A stretch of 64,000 bases of DNA from Lecanosticta acicola (taxonomy: Eukaryota > Ascomycota > Dothideomycetes > Mycosphaerellales > Mycosphaerellaceae): positions 62,001 to 126,000 of the forward strand of contig CAVMBE010000015.1 in the NCBI GenBank assembly GCA_963674455.1, read 5' to 3'. Positions within the stretch are counted from its first letter, which is position 1. Each line of letters opens with the position of its first letter. Shown one piece after another: positions 22,958 through 32,400 of the stretch. A program made the position numbers and the translations under genes. The notes beneath the pieces were generated by a model. That model had not been told where the DNA came from. It saw nothing but the letters and a program-made list of their open reading frames with translations, and made no database searches.

Positions 22958-24178
22958 TCAAGCTTCACGTACTACCTGCGCCCATTCATGTTGTTCTTTA
23001 CCATTCATGATGCTCAAGAGCCAGTTGCGGAGGATCTGCGAGCACAGAAGTCCATCTACAGGCTCACAGTTGATGTCGAGATCTCTCCCTTCGGATCGAA
23101 TTACGCCCACTGGCGTAATGAAAAGCGCGGTTCCAGAGACGAAAGCCTCGACGATCTTGCCCTGAGCATGAGCCCCGATCAGCTCCAACACTGTGAGTGG
23201 CCTCTCCACTACTTCAATACGAACGACGTCAGCGACAGCTTGCTGCAGTCTCTCGGTAGCCAGCTGCAAGATACTCGCTCGCATGATACCGGGTAGGATG
23301 ACTTCCTGCTCCAGCGGCGCCGTGACAAGCTCCCACGTCTCCCCATCATCCTTCCGCAGTACAACGAAGAAATTGCTCGAACCGGCCTCGGTGATATATC
23401 TCTCAGCTCCAAAAAGCCACAGAACCTGGTCGAAGCCCTGCGTCTTCGCCTGTTCTTGCATCATCAATGCTGGGCCATAATTCGCACCGACTTTGAAGTT
23501 TCCGAACCCTCCTGGCCAGGCGCGGACTTGCTGGTTATCGGACGCAAGGAGTTTCATGGATCTTCTCCCCGGCAAAATCGCATTCTGTCCTTCCGCTGAA
23601 AGTTTCCCGATGGGACTTGGAGGAGGAGCAGACAGATTGGGAAAAGCCGTCAAGAAAACAACAAGGATCGCCGAGCGAGGTCGCGGCGTGGCGAGAGCGG
23701 CATCAGTACCCAATAAAGTCGGCCGGACGTATAACACGCCTTCGCCTTTCTCCTTCGGCAGCCATTTCGGTGCTTCCAACGCACACAGAGCGACGATAAG
23801 CTTCTGTAGCTCTGCTGCTTCGAAGTCTGGTAGAGCTACGCGAGCGGCGGAACGACGCATTCGCTCGCAATTGTCGATGGCGCGGAAGAGTCGGAGATTT
23901 CCATCTGGGCCGCGGAAGAGTTTCAAACCCTCGAAACATTCTGTGGCGAATTGTAGGGCGGATGCGGAAGGCGCGATGGGGATGGGGCCGTGGGGTTGGA
24001 GGGAAGGGGCAGACCAGCCTGTGCGGAAGTTCCAGGATACAGTGATCATGTGATCAGTGTGGTATTCCAGAAGTCGTAGTTCAGGGGAATCCGGTGATGG
24101 TAAAGGCCGTGGATCGCTGGTTAACGTTGTTGTTCGTAGGCTTGCGTCTAGCCTGTTGAGCTTCGGTCTCTCCGCCAT
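22958..24178 (-). CDS. Branched-chain amino acid aminotransferase (class IV, PLP) in the cluster
   Basis: Intronless, 406 residues. It transfers amino groups between branched-chain amino acids (Leu, Ile, Val) and 2-oxoglutarate. The family sequence is complete: DHMITVSW, ATECFEGLKLFR, MRRSAARVALP, YVRPTLLGTD, AWPGGFGNFKVGANYGP with the Schiff-base lysine in GNFK, ITEAGSSNFF, and the LPGIMRASIL segment. No strong mitochondrial presequence is visible, so a cytosolic form is likely. Its place next to the P450, and its single-exon structure unlike its neighbours, suggest a duplicated copy recruited to the cluster. It might raise the pool of the amino acid loaded by the A domain, or make or remove a 2-oxo acid. 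A housekeeping role for a neighbour outside the cluster cannot be excluded. Confidence 0.9.
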   Translation of the reverse strand: MAERPKLNRLDASLRTTTLTSDPRPLPSPDSPELRLLEYHTDHMITVSWNFRTGWSAPSLQPHGPIPIAPSASALQFATECFEGLKLFRGPDGNLRLFRAIDNCERMRRSAARVALPDFEAAELQKLIVALCALEAPKWLPKEKGEGVLYVRPTLLGTDAALATPRPRSAILVVFLTAFPNLSAPPPSPIGKLSAEGQNAILPGRRSMKLLASDNQQVRAWPGGFGNFKVGANYGPALMMQEQAKTQGFDQVLWLFGAERYITEAGSSNFFVVLRKDDGETWELVTAPLEQEVILPGIMRASILQLATERLQQAVADVVRIEVVERPLTVLELIGAHAQGKIVEAFVSGTALFITPVGVIRSEGRDLDINCEPVDGLLCSQILRNWLLSIMNGKEQHEWAQVVREA

Positions 24179-24960
24179 TTTGCTGTTTGCTGCTTGTCTT
24201 TATCGACTTCGTTGTGTTCAATGTCGCTTTCGTTGTTCAATCTGCAGTTTTCTATGGGGTCAATATTACTTCGCATCTTGAGTATCTCTTCATCAGATCT
24301 AAACTCGAGACGGGCTGCTCTTCGGGTCGCTGGAATGTCTCTCGCGAGTGGATCTCGGTCGCTTCCAGCAATCCATGCCGGCCGGCGCTTGATGCATGTG
24401 ATGTATAGTCTAGACTAGTCCTGCGGTCTCACTTTACGCCGAAGCCGTGAGAGCATTGCAGCTTTGCCTCGTAAAACTCAAGAGCGATAGGGACCACATC
24501 GGCAACAACGAAGCAGGTACTGTAGGTAGCTCCAAAGTGAAGTGCCCAAGCTTGCAGTTATCCAAATTTGTGCTAGCGTCGGTGAGCGGGTAGATCCGTT
24601 TCGGCTCGATATTCCGCTGTCATTGAGCCAATGAGCTTCGCGCGGCGCGTCGTCCTTCTCACCGCGTTCGTCGGATATCCCGGATATCCCCAGACTGCTA
24701 CCTCGCTCTCTTTCGCGCCTATGTAGAAGCGCATTCCAGTCAGACGTGGGCAGCCTACTCTTACAGGCAAATCGCGGTCGCCGATCTATTCGGCACAGCG
24801 GTGTTCTTCACGGACTTTTACCCCTTGCTTCACCGCTCGGGGCTACTCAATACAATGTCTGGTCTACCAGTCACTCCTTCTCCTTCTGGTGCAGCTGCAC
24901 CTCAAGCTCCCGTAGCTGGCCAGAGTAGCCATCTGTATCGCAAGCCTGACGAGCCTGCAG
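24179..24960. promoter_or_regulatory. Upstream region of the aminotransferase; no gene seen
   Basis: About 780 bp. It contains the promoter side of the aminotransferase gene and, on the other side, the 5' break of the helicase relic. No helicase motif I (Walker A) or other coding sequence is visible. Confidence 0.45.
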
Positions 24961-25917
24961 ATCAAGCTTGTCGTGCAGTACCGCATGCATCCAGACATCT
25001 CCCAGCCAGCCTCGCAAGTCTTCTATCAGGGTGAGCTCAAAGATGCGGACAGCACCAAGGTAATTGTGCCGGTGCAGCGTGCCATGCGGCAGTTCGCGAA
25101 GGCGACGTTCGGGCCCGCATGGAGTGGCACTAATCGTATGGCCATCTCGACAACCGGCATAGAGGGAGCCGGCGACGTGCAATGGCAGAAGACTCCGTCA
25201 ATCACCAATGACATAGAAGCCGAGATAATTGTCGCCATGTGCAAGGCAATGGTCGCATTCCAGCCGGAGCAACTCAAGGACAAGGAGCCGCTGGAGAAGA
25301 TCGAGCCACGTCACATTGGCATGAGCTCAGACTACCGTGGCCTCTGCGACCATGTTCGGAGCGCGCTTGACAAAGCCGGCCTGTCCGACGTCAACGTCGA
25401 CTTCCAAGGTATCGAAGTATACACCGCCAACCAGGTTCAGGACCGCGAGTATCCGATCCACCTCGTCGCATTTGCCAAGCACAACACTTCCGACCCGAGG
25501 GATCTGGGCTTCATGACGGATGTCGGTCAGCTCTGCGTGCAATTCACGCGCGCGCAATACTTCCATATCGCGGTTGGCAACTTCCAGGCTTGGCGTGACG
25601 ACTACTACCAGAACCATTGTCGTACGACCAATCGCCTGAAGCCGTGCTACGGTTTGATCGATTCGTTCCACCTGGGGAAGGCGATCATGCACGGGAAAGA
25701 TTTTGTCAGGACGATTGGAGGCAAGGTCCCCGAAGCTCCCCAGATGCCGGCGCCGCCCACGCTCCAGGCCAACCAGTATATCCCCAGTGGAGGATCAGCC
25801 GCCGGTGGCTACAACCGCGGTGGCGGTGCTGGTGCCCCCAATCGCGGCTCCAGAGGCGGTCGGGGCGGTCCCGGTGGCCGCAGCGATGGGAATCATCAAC
25901 ACCGAGGTCATGCGTAG
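24961..25917 (+). pseudogene. 5'-truncated SF1 (Upf1-like) helicase, C-terminal part with RGG tail
   Basis: The frame opens into QYRMHPDISQ, the signature that starts the second RecA domain of Upf1/NAM7-like helicases. It continues through VFYQGELKDADS, SDYRGLCDHVRSAL, a diverged motif V (VYTANQVQDREYPIHLV in place of the usual DxxQGxE block), and VGQLCVQFTRAQYFHIAVGN for motif VI. It closes with a Gly/Arg-rich tail (RGGRGGPGG type). The ATP-binding first domain with Walker A and B is missing, and an in-frame stop lies at 24913. The first ATG in frame is 24985, inside YRMHP. About 310 residues remain of a protein that should be far longer. It may be a relic, or a transcribed fragment lacking helicase activity. 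Confidence 0.7.
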
Positions 25918-25921
25918 TTTT

Positions 25922-25975
25922 CGGACAGTAAGTCTTTCTTGGACGGTAAGTTCTTCTCGGACGGTAAGTCCTTCT
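25922..25975 (+). repeat. Three tandem 18-bp units, each with a GTAAGT splice-donor word
   Basis: Units beginning CGGACAGTAAGT, TGGACGGTAAGT and CGGACGGTAAGT start at 25922, 25940 and 25958. They lie immediately after the stop codon of the helicase relic. Confidence 0.88.
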
Positions 25976-26392
25976 TCCCTTCTACTCACCCCTTTTCCCT
26001 CCACCACTCTACCTCTAGCCACCATTGCAACTCAATGGGGTTGAAGCATCGGGGTGGGTGACGGGCAAAAATAAAGAGCATTTTTGTTTTGTTTTTATCT
26101 GTTTGGAACGTTTCCGTTGGGCTGCTGGGGAGTTTGGAGGTGGGGGTGACTTCCGTATACCAACGCTCCTTCCCTCCTTCCCTCCGTCCCTCTTTCCCAG
26201 AAACAAGTCTTGGCAGACATCCGACTTCACCTCATCCTTTCCTTCAACTTTCACTCTTTTCTTTTCTCTCCAGAGCACACATTGCGCATGCGCCTCATCC
26301 GCGCAAAAACCCCCCGTTTAGCTGTCGGCTGCGCTTTGCTGTCTCTCTCTGTGACTGCTCTTTCCGGCTTGCCGGTGGAGTCGGTTCACGCA
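25976..26392. promoter_or_regulatory. Pyrimidine-rich region upstream of the RS-rich gene
   Basis: About 420 bp with long C/T-rich runs, the usual look of a filamentous-fungal core promoter and 5' UTR. No coding sequence is supported. Confidence 0.45.
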
Positions 26393-26499
26393 GTCCTTTT
26401 AGGACTTTTTCCTCCTTGCCTAACCGGCCTGGAGATTTTCAATCTTCTGTCCTTTTAGGACTTTTCCTCCTTGCCTAACCCGCCTGGAGATTTTCAATC
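26393..26499 (+). repeat. 52-bp direct duplication with a hairpin word, just 5' of the RS-rich gene
   Basis: Copies lie at 26393-26444 and 26449-26499, separated by four bases. Each starts with the hairpin GTCCTTTTAGGAC and continues CCTCCTTGCCTAAC, then CGCCTGGAGATTTTC or CGGCCTGGAGATTTTC. The second copy ends three bases before the ATG at 26503. The CCTAAYCCG..TGGAGATT part resembles sequence inside the tRNA-like element at 34977-35134. Confidence 0.88.
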
Positions 26500-26502
26500 A
26501 AC

Positions 26503-29310
26503 ATGCCTCTTCGTCGAGACTTTGACAGCATATATGGCGTTGTGAAGCGAGCACTTCGCAGTGGCGAACGTCTGCCTCGGAGTGATGTCGAGGAACGCTA
26601 CGCCCGTGCGAATGGCATGGACCAGACAATAGCCGCCATAGATCGAGCGGCTGCTTTGGGTCAGCTGACATACCGGCCGACCGAACACGGCGTGCAATAC
26701 CGCACCGGCCCAAGGGCCGTGGACTCCTATACCCCTCGTGGGTCGAATGCTAGCTCCATGGGAAACAGCAGGCACTCTGATTCCTTTGCTGATGACCGTA
26801 GTAACAATTATGTGTACGAAGCGCGAGGCCGTGGTCACGAGGGGGACTCATACATACCACGGAGCCATCGCAGCAGGTCTCCACGATACCAGCGTCGCAG
26901 AGACTCTCCAAGGGACCGACGTTATCGCAGTCCATCTCCTCCTCATCGAGAGCGGCGGACAAGTGAGTATCGATCTCCGTCTAGGGACAGGCAATACTCT
27001 CGCTCGATTCGAGAGAGAAGTCCTCCTCGGAGCCGCCGTGATGGCAGTCCTTCCCAGAGGCATATGGATGTGCATCGAAGAGATGATCGTTCGCGGTCTA
27101 GGATTCGCCACCGTAGCCCATCTCGTCCTCGCCAAGAGCGGCGAACAAGTGAATATCGTTCAGAGCGGCGACCAAGTGAGTATCGTTCAGAGCGGCGACC
27201 AAGTGAGTATCGTTCAGAGCGGCGAACAAGTGAGTATCGTTCAGAGCGGCGAACAAGTGAGTATCGGTCTCGGTCTAGGGACAGGGAGTATGCCCGCTCC
27301 CTTCGAGAGAGAAGCCCTCCTAGGAGCCGCCGTGATGACAGTCCTTCCCAGAGACATCGGGATGGACGTCGGAGAGATGATCGCTCACGGTCTAGGCTCC
27401 GCTACGCTGACCCCCCTCGTCAGACTCCAGATCAAGAGGCCAACAAAACCAGGGCTTTGCGGCCCTCTGAAAGTAGCTCACCAAAGAAGTCGGTACCGGC
27501 GAAGCGCCCTCGTGAGGAGAGCCAACCCAAACCAGAGAAACTGCCTCGTGCCAACGAAGGCATTGAGTCGCCACCGGCCAAGAAGGACAGCCACGAGAGG
27601 AAGAAGGTCGACAGCGGACGTGGAGTACCTTGCCCTGGACAGCACGTTTCTCCACCTGGTAACGACTTCAATATCGCTTCGATGGATGAGGAGTGCAACT
27701 CCGCGATGCTCCAATCAGGTCCCGGCAATCGTGCTGTCATGATCTTGAGATCTTTTGCGGAGATCTTGCAGAGAGCTGACGGAATGGATTGGCAGCAAGA
27801 GGGATGGAAATATCAGCAACCGCCTGCTACACAGCAGGCGAATGGCTATGATTGTGGCCCACTTACCACATCTAACGCTCTACAGGCTGCCAGAGGTCAA
27901 GAACCCGAGCCCGACACTGAGTCGCCACTGACGACAGTAGCGTTTGATGTACGGCAAACCCTTTGCAACATCATGCTCGAAGATGTAGAACGTCGTTGGC
28001 TGGAAGAAGACCTTCTCGATCGCGTGTGGATGGACGCAAAGGCAACGGCAGAAGTCGAAGGTCTCGATTTCGATACAGAAGAGGAAGACATCTTAAAAGA
28101 GCGAACCTCGATCGTGCTGCGGACTTCCGGTGTTACATTTATCCAATGCGAAGGTGACGACGACAAGACGTATCAACTGGACACCCGTCCCGGCCATCTC
28201 GTGGACACTGCCACGCAAACCGAATTCATGTCCGCTCCAGAAGGAGAGATACAGCTCGATAAGCCAAGAAGCGGAGCTTTCAGCCTCGCCATTTCTGTCG
28301 TGCGGGCGAGTGGGCCACAAAAGCAAAAGGAGAATTTCGAGCAGATGGAACGGCGCGCGAGAGAGCAAAAGGTTGCCTTTGGGAAGATATGTGGACTCGA
28401 GCACGGAATCGACGACGAAGCAGCTGAGACCTGGGAAGACGTGGAGAGTAGCATCTCCCAAGGTCGGGTTCCTTGGAAGGAGTATTGTTACACTGGATCA
28501 AGCAGAGGCGGTCTCTTGGACGACGACTCATCTTCGCCTGCGATGAAGATTCGAAGCCTTCTCGAAAGGCTCCAAAAAATGGCAGAAACGTCGAATGACC
28601 CTTTGCATGTCGCCCTTCTGCAATCCGGACCTGATGGAGGCTCAACGAATAACGAAGCTTTGTCATTCTTCCAGGATCAGTACCCGCACTTGAGATTTCG
28701 CCTGATAGTATTTTTCGATGCTCGTCGCATCTGGAATGAGGCATTCTTCAACACGGATCCTACCTCCGGTATAATTTGGGCATCGTTTGAGGTGGACAAG
28801 CTCGCGTCGCTATTTGCTGGTGAAGTGGAAGACACCGCCGGCCATGTCTGCTACATGCGCTTCTTGACTTCATGCACGCTGGTCAATTATCGGAAGATGG
28901 ATTGCAGCCTACAGGCACTCCACAAGAATCTAGGCTTTCACTCTGGGATTCAAAATCACATCGCGTCGGGGCTCACCGGTAAAGGACGCAAATCTTTCTC
29001 GATTGCAAATTCGGCTGTCGCAGGCTCTTCGCTAAATCCCAAAACCACGGGGGTGCCTTGCTCACGTGGTTGCATCGACGAAAGGACCGGAGACGTTCGA
29101 GTATTTGGATCAAGATGGAGTATGTTGAGGCACGCGAGAGACAGCTGCGACAACATACCAGATCACGAGAAGACAAGAGACCCTTGCTTAAATGGTTGCA
29201 TCGATCCCAAGACCGGAGATGTTGCGACGTTCAAGAGCAAAGCCAGCTTGAAGGTGCACATGAAGTCGCATTGCAGGGCAGGGGCCGACGAGCGTCCCTT
29301 GCCCATGTGA
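26503..29310 (+). CDS. RS-rich protein with isolated Ulp1-like motif and C-terminal Cys/His repeats
   Basis: An uninterrupted frame of 935 residues; I do not recognise the family. Residues ~1-70 form a compact helical start (MPLRRDFDSIYGVVKRAL). Residues ~110-320 are rich in Arg-Ser with a nine-residue tandem repeat (SERRPSEYR), as in RNA-processing factors. Around residue 445 is QQANGYDCGPLTT, which matches the catalytic-Cys segment of Ulp1/C48 SUMO proteases (Q-x(n)-NGYDCG). However, I do not see the preceding His and Asp parts, so activity is doubtful. A mixed alpha/beta region follows. The last ~85 residues carry two repeats of the form C-x3-GCID-x2-TGDV-x-F-x(n)-H-x(4)-C, which look like zinc-binding units. 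More copies follow the stop in other frames. It may be a captured or transposon-linked gene; function unknown. Confidence 0.6.
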   Translation: MPLRRDFDSIYGVVKRALRSGERLPRSDVEERYARANGMDQTIAAIDRAAALGQLTYRPTEHGVQYRTGPRAVDSYTPRGSNASSMGNSRHSDSFADDRSNNYVYEARGRGHEGDSYIPRSHRSRSPRYQRRRDSPRDRRYRSPSPPHRERRTSEYRSPSRDRQYSRSIRERSPPRSRRDGSPSQRHMDVHRRDDRSRSRIRHRSPSRPRQERRTSEYRSERRPSEYRSERRPSEYRSERRTSEYRSERRTSEYRSRSRDREYARSLRERSPPRSRRDDSPSQRHRDGRRRDDRSRSRLRYADPPRQTPDQEANKTRALRPSESSSPKKSVPAKRPREESQPKPEKLPRANEGIESPPAKKDSHERKKVDSGRGVPCPGQHVSPPGNDFNIASMDEECNSAMLQSGPGNRAVMILRSFAEILQRADGMDWQQEGWKYQQPPATQQANGYDCGPLTTSNALQAARGQEPEPDTESPLTTVAFDVRQTLCNIMLEDVERRWLEEDLLDRVWMDAKATAEVEGLDFDTEEEDILKERTSIVLRTSGVTFIQCEGDDDKTYQLDTRPGHLVDTATQTEFMSAPEGEIQLDKPRSGAFSLAISVVRASGPQKQKENFEQMERRAREQKVAFGKICGLEHGIDDEAAETWEDVESSISQGRVPWKEYCYTGSSRGGLLDDDSSSPAMKIRSLLERLQKMAETSNDPLHVALLQSGPDGGSTNNEALSFFQDQYPHLRFRLIVFFDARRIWNEAFFNTDPTSGIIWASFEVDKLASLFAGEVEDTAGHVCYMRFLTSCTLVNYRKMDCSLQALHKNLGFHSGIQNHIASGLTGKGRKSFSIANSAVAGSSLNPKTTGVPCSRGCIDERTGDVRVFGSRWSMLRHARDSCDNIPDHEKTRDPCLNGCIDPKTGDVATFKSKASLKVHMKSHCRAGADERPLPM
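27135..27269 (+). repeat. Five tandem copies of a 27-nt coding repeat
   Basis: Units start near 27135, 27162, 27189, 27216 and 27243. Each encodes SERRxSEYR, with Pro or Thr at x. A 26947 copy lies outside the array, and the sequence following each (RSPSRDRQYSRS at one, RSRSRDREYARS at the other) is also duplicated, so a larger segment of about 300 bp was copied as well. Confidence 0.9.
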
Positions 29311-29463
29311 CTGCATCGATGAAAATACCGGAGACAAGAGTCGCTTGCTCAAATGGTTGCATCGACAGAATTACCAGACAGGTTTCGACGTTCAAGAACG
29401 AAGCCAGCATGAAGGAACACCCGAGGTCGCGCTGCGAGAAGGGCCAGAAGACGCGACGCAAAT
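29055..29463 (+). repeat. Tandem Cys-GCID repeats, running past the stop codon in shifted frames
   Basis: Units begin near 29055, 29179, 29295 and 29341. The first two are in frame with the RS-rich protein (CSRGCIDERTGDV and CLNGCIDPKTGDV). The third reads CPCDCIDENTGDK, but in another frame and shortened. The fourth (CSNGCIDRITRQVSTF) reads in a further frame and closes with KNEASMKEH and a stop at 29463. DNA similarity is clear across all four (TTGCATCGA core). Confidence 0.8.
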
Positions 29464-32400
29464 AGACATGGAAATGCACGCGAAGACGACCTGCGAGAAC
29501 AGATGGTTCGCACGGGGAGATTATCGACAAAGGCGTGAAGACCCAAGCACGAAAGAAAGTTGGGAACGCAAAGGCTCGCATTGGGTGGTGCGGGATTGGG
29601 GCATGCATGGTATTGTTGCTTTTGTTGGGCTCAGAGAATACCCCTTATTACGAAAGAGATGGGGGTGAAAGGGTAGCGTACTCACAAGTGACAAAGCTGA
29701 CCAATTTTAGATTACGGAGAGCCAAAAACAAAGAGGAGTGGCTCACGGCATTGTGCGAAGGTCGGGGCACAATGCAAATTCGAAGACAGCAGCTAGCTGG
29801 TTTCGCAACATCGACATCGACGTCGCTTCCACGCATTCTAGACTGTCCACCAGACAAAATGGTCCTGGGCGACGTTCCTTCTCTGCTCTTTCAACGAGCA
29901 ACGTATATCCTGTCACCACGGTGTGCGAGTCTGAGCTACTTGGCCCAACAATATACACAATTCCATCACACCGACATGATCACGAAATCTTGACATCACA
30001 TGACACTGGAAACACATCGAAGTCCGCTGGGGATGGAGGATCCTCGAAGGACAACGGCAAGAACTGGAAACTTAAGAAGAAAACACATCAAAGGTAGCCA
30101 TGCTTGGTGGTCGGAATCGCCCAGTGACGTACGGAGACGGAGCGTGAGGTGGAGGAAGTATGTGGGCATGTCGAAGTGGACTCATGTATGAATTGAGGAG
30201 GAGAGGCTTCACTTGAGTCCATGTGGATGGCAGGACCAGTGGGACCAAGACGGGGCGGCTTGGCTCGGTCCGGCTTTGCTTCAGCATCACGGTCATTGCT
30301 GGTGCGCAGAGTTCAAACTGGAGGTCGGTGGAGATCAGTCATTGGAGAGGGCGTTGGAGAGGGCATTGGAGGGGCCAAGAGAGAAGGGCAAGTGGCGCTG
30401 GGATCTGAGACGAGGTCGCGATGAAGGGTTTCAGGGAGATGGAAAAATTATCGGGGGGACAGTAAAGATGTGGACGAGCGACAAACAAGAGCACACATGC
30501 AAGGAGTGCACCACCATTACGACCTCGCGAGCAATTACTGAGTGGCGAACATCCGCCAAAGGGCCTGGAGACTTCCAACCAAACTTCTCAGCGCATTTGC
30601 GCCACTTCCTATCTGGAAACAGGGGTTGGTAAACTGTCTCGGATCGAACAACGGTCAAGGAGATCCACGCCATGAAGCTAGAGCAGAGCTCGGGACGAGG
30701 CAGAAGACATCGAGTTCAGTTTCTACTTCCTCGCAGCTTGGCCGATATTACAACAAGTCCGGCATGGCTGTCTGGAGAAATCTACCACAGGCCGATTCCG
30801 TCATTCCTTCCAGGATATTTACTAAGGCCAAGTCGAGAGGGTTCTCTTGCGAAAATACGTCGGATTTGCAGGCTGGAGAAGTTGGTGCTCCTGTCTTTGA
30901 ACAGTGGTCATTCCACTCGCACGGTGCTATCAAGAGATCGACAAGGCGAGACACGGTGAAATGATGTCCATGAGATACTCTCCATACTTTGCTCTGCGAC
31001 CTTATCACACATTACGGGCTGGAGCTCTTCGGCAATGCATGAGACGCAATGCCTCGATTCCACGACCGGCAACGCCAATCTCATAGTCGTGCGCGAGCGG
31101 GCTTCGCGCGGGTATAGCACATTCTTCCGTGTTACAAATACTCAGAATCTGAGGACAAAGAAATTGTCTGCATCTACCCCAAGGACGCTTTCAGTCGGCA
31201 AAATCGCCACCGAGCATCCGATCAAGCGTCACCACCATTCAAGGCTTGAAGGAAACCATCCCACGATACAGGACAAGGCGGAATTCGATTCCCAGGCCAT
31301 ACCCATTGCCCACGAAGCAATTGGTCATTGACATTGTTCATGCAACGCAAAAGGGCAATGGTCGTCTTGATCAGCCGATGCGATTCACCTGCTTGTCGCT
31401 GATGGAGGATGATGGGCTATCGATGCAAGTTTCCCACCAGCGACCATTACCTCTTGGTGTGCCTGCCTTCTGGTCGAGTCCGCTCATCTTTCGGACTCCA
31501 TCATTCTCCCTGAGATTTCATTGCCAATCGTTGAAGCCTCGCAAACGAGCTGACGCGATGGATCGATCTCGGAAGAGGAAATGTAATCAGAAGCTGAAGA
31601 AAGTAAAGTCTTGCAAGATATCACGGGTTGTATCCAGGCAGAGCTGAGCAGCGCGAGGGCCACGCATTTTCCTCGAGCTTTCCCACCACATACACGTACG
31701 CAAACTTAAATTATTACTCGGCGGTGGGCGGTTCCAATGTACCCAGGGGTGAAGATGTGCTCGAGGAGCGCAATGCTTCGCTTCGTGCTTCTCTCACTCT
31801 CACTCGCGGCGCTGGTGAACAAGTTGGACCTGAACATCCTCGAGTCCACACTCCCTGATGTTCTTGGTTCACAGCGACATTATCCGACACCGCTCGCGCT
31901 ACACGAAGTCAGACCTGGCGATGGAGCATGTTTTGTCGGAGGGGCCAGATCCTCGCTTGGCGTCGCGTTTGGAAAGGAGGTAGCGATCGTCAGGTCAGCC
32001 GGAAGGTGGAATTTGACCTGCAGTGGAGAGCTGTATCGCCAGTCGTCAGGGACGTGATGGCTCGCAGAATGTGGTGGATTTGAGTTGTTTCGAGGCGCCG
32101 ATACTCATCGGGTTGACTGATCATGCCGTATATTGCAAAACCAATATGCTATTATCATCTGCTCTTCTAACTCTCATGCATAGCGCCCGCGATCGCCATT
32201 CCGCGCGCATAGCACAAGATAAAGCCTCGCGTTGGAAAGGAAATAAGACATTAGCGATTGTGAGGAGTTTGACCAGCCACTATGGATTGCTCGACATGGA
32301 AGCGTTGAGAGATGACACAGTAGCCAGCCAGCTCTCTTTAAGTAGAAGACGAAGAGAAGGAGGGAGAAATGAAGCTGGAAGGAGGATAGAAGGAAAGGAA

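Noticed and set aside
26393..26464. GTCCTTTTAGGAC hairpins as transcription terminators
   Set aside because: Bacterial-type terminators do not apply here, and the copies sit 5' of a gene.
26738..27742. A 334-codon frame overlapping the RS-rich gene
   Set aside because: It is open because the 27-nt repeat has no stops in that frame; it has no domain, and the other frame carries the recognisable RS and Cys motifs.
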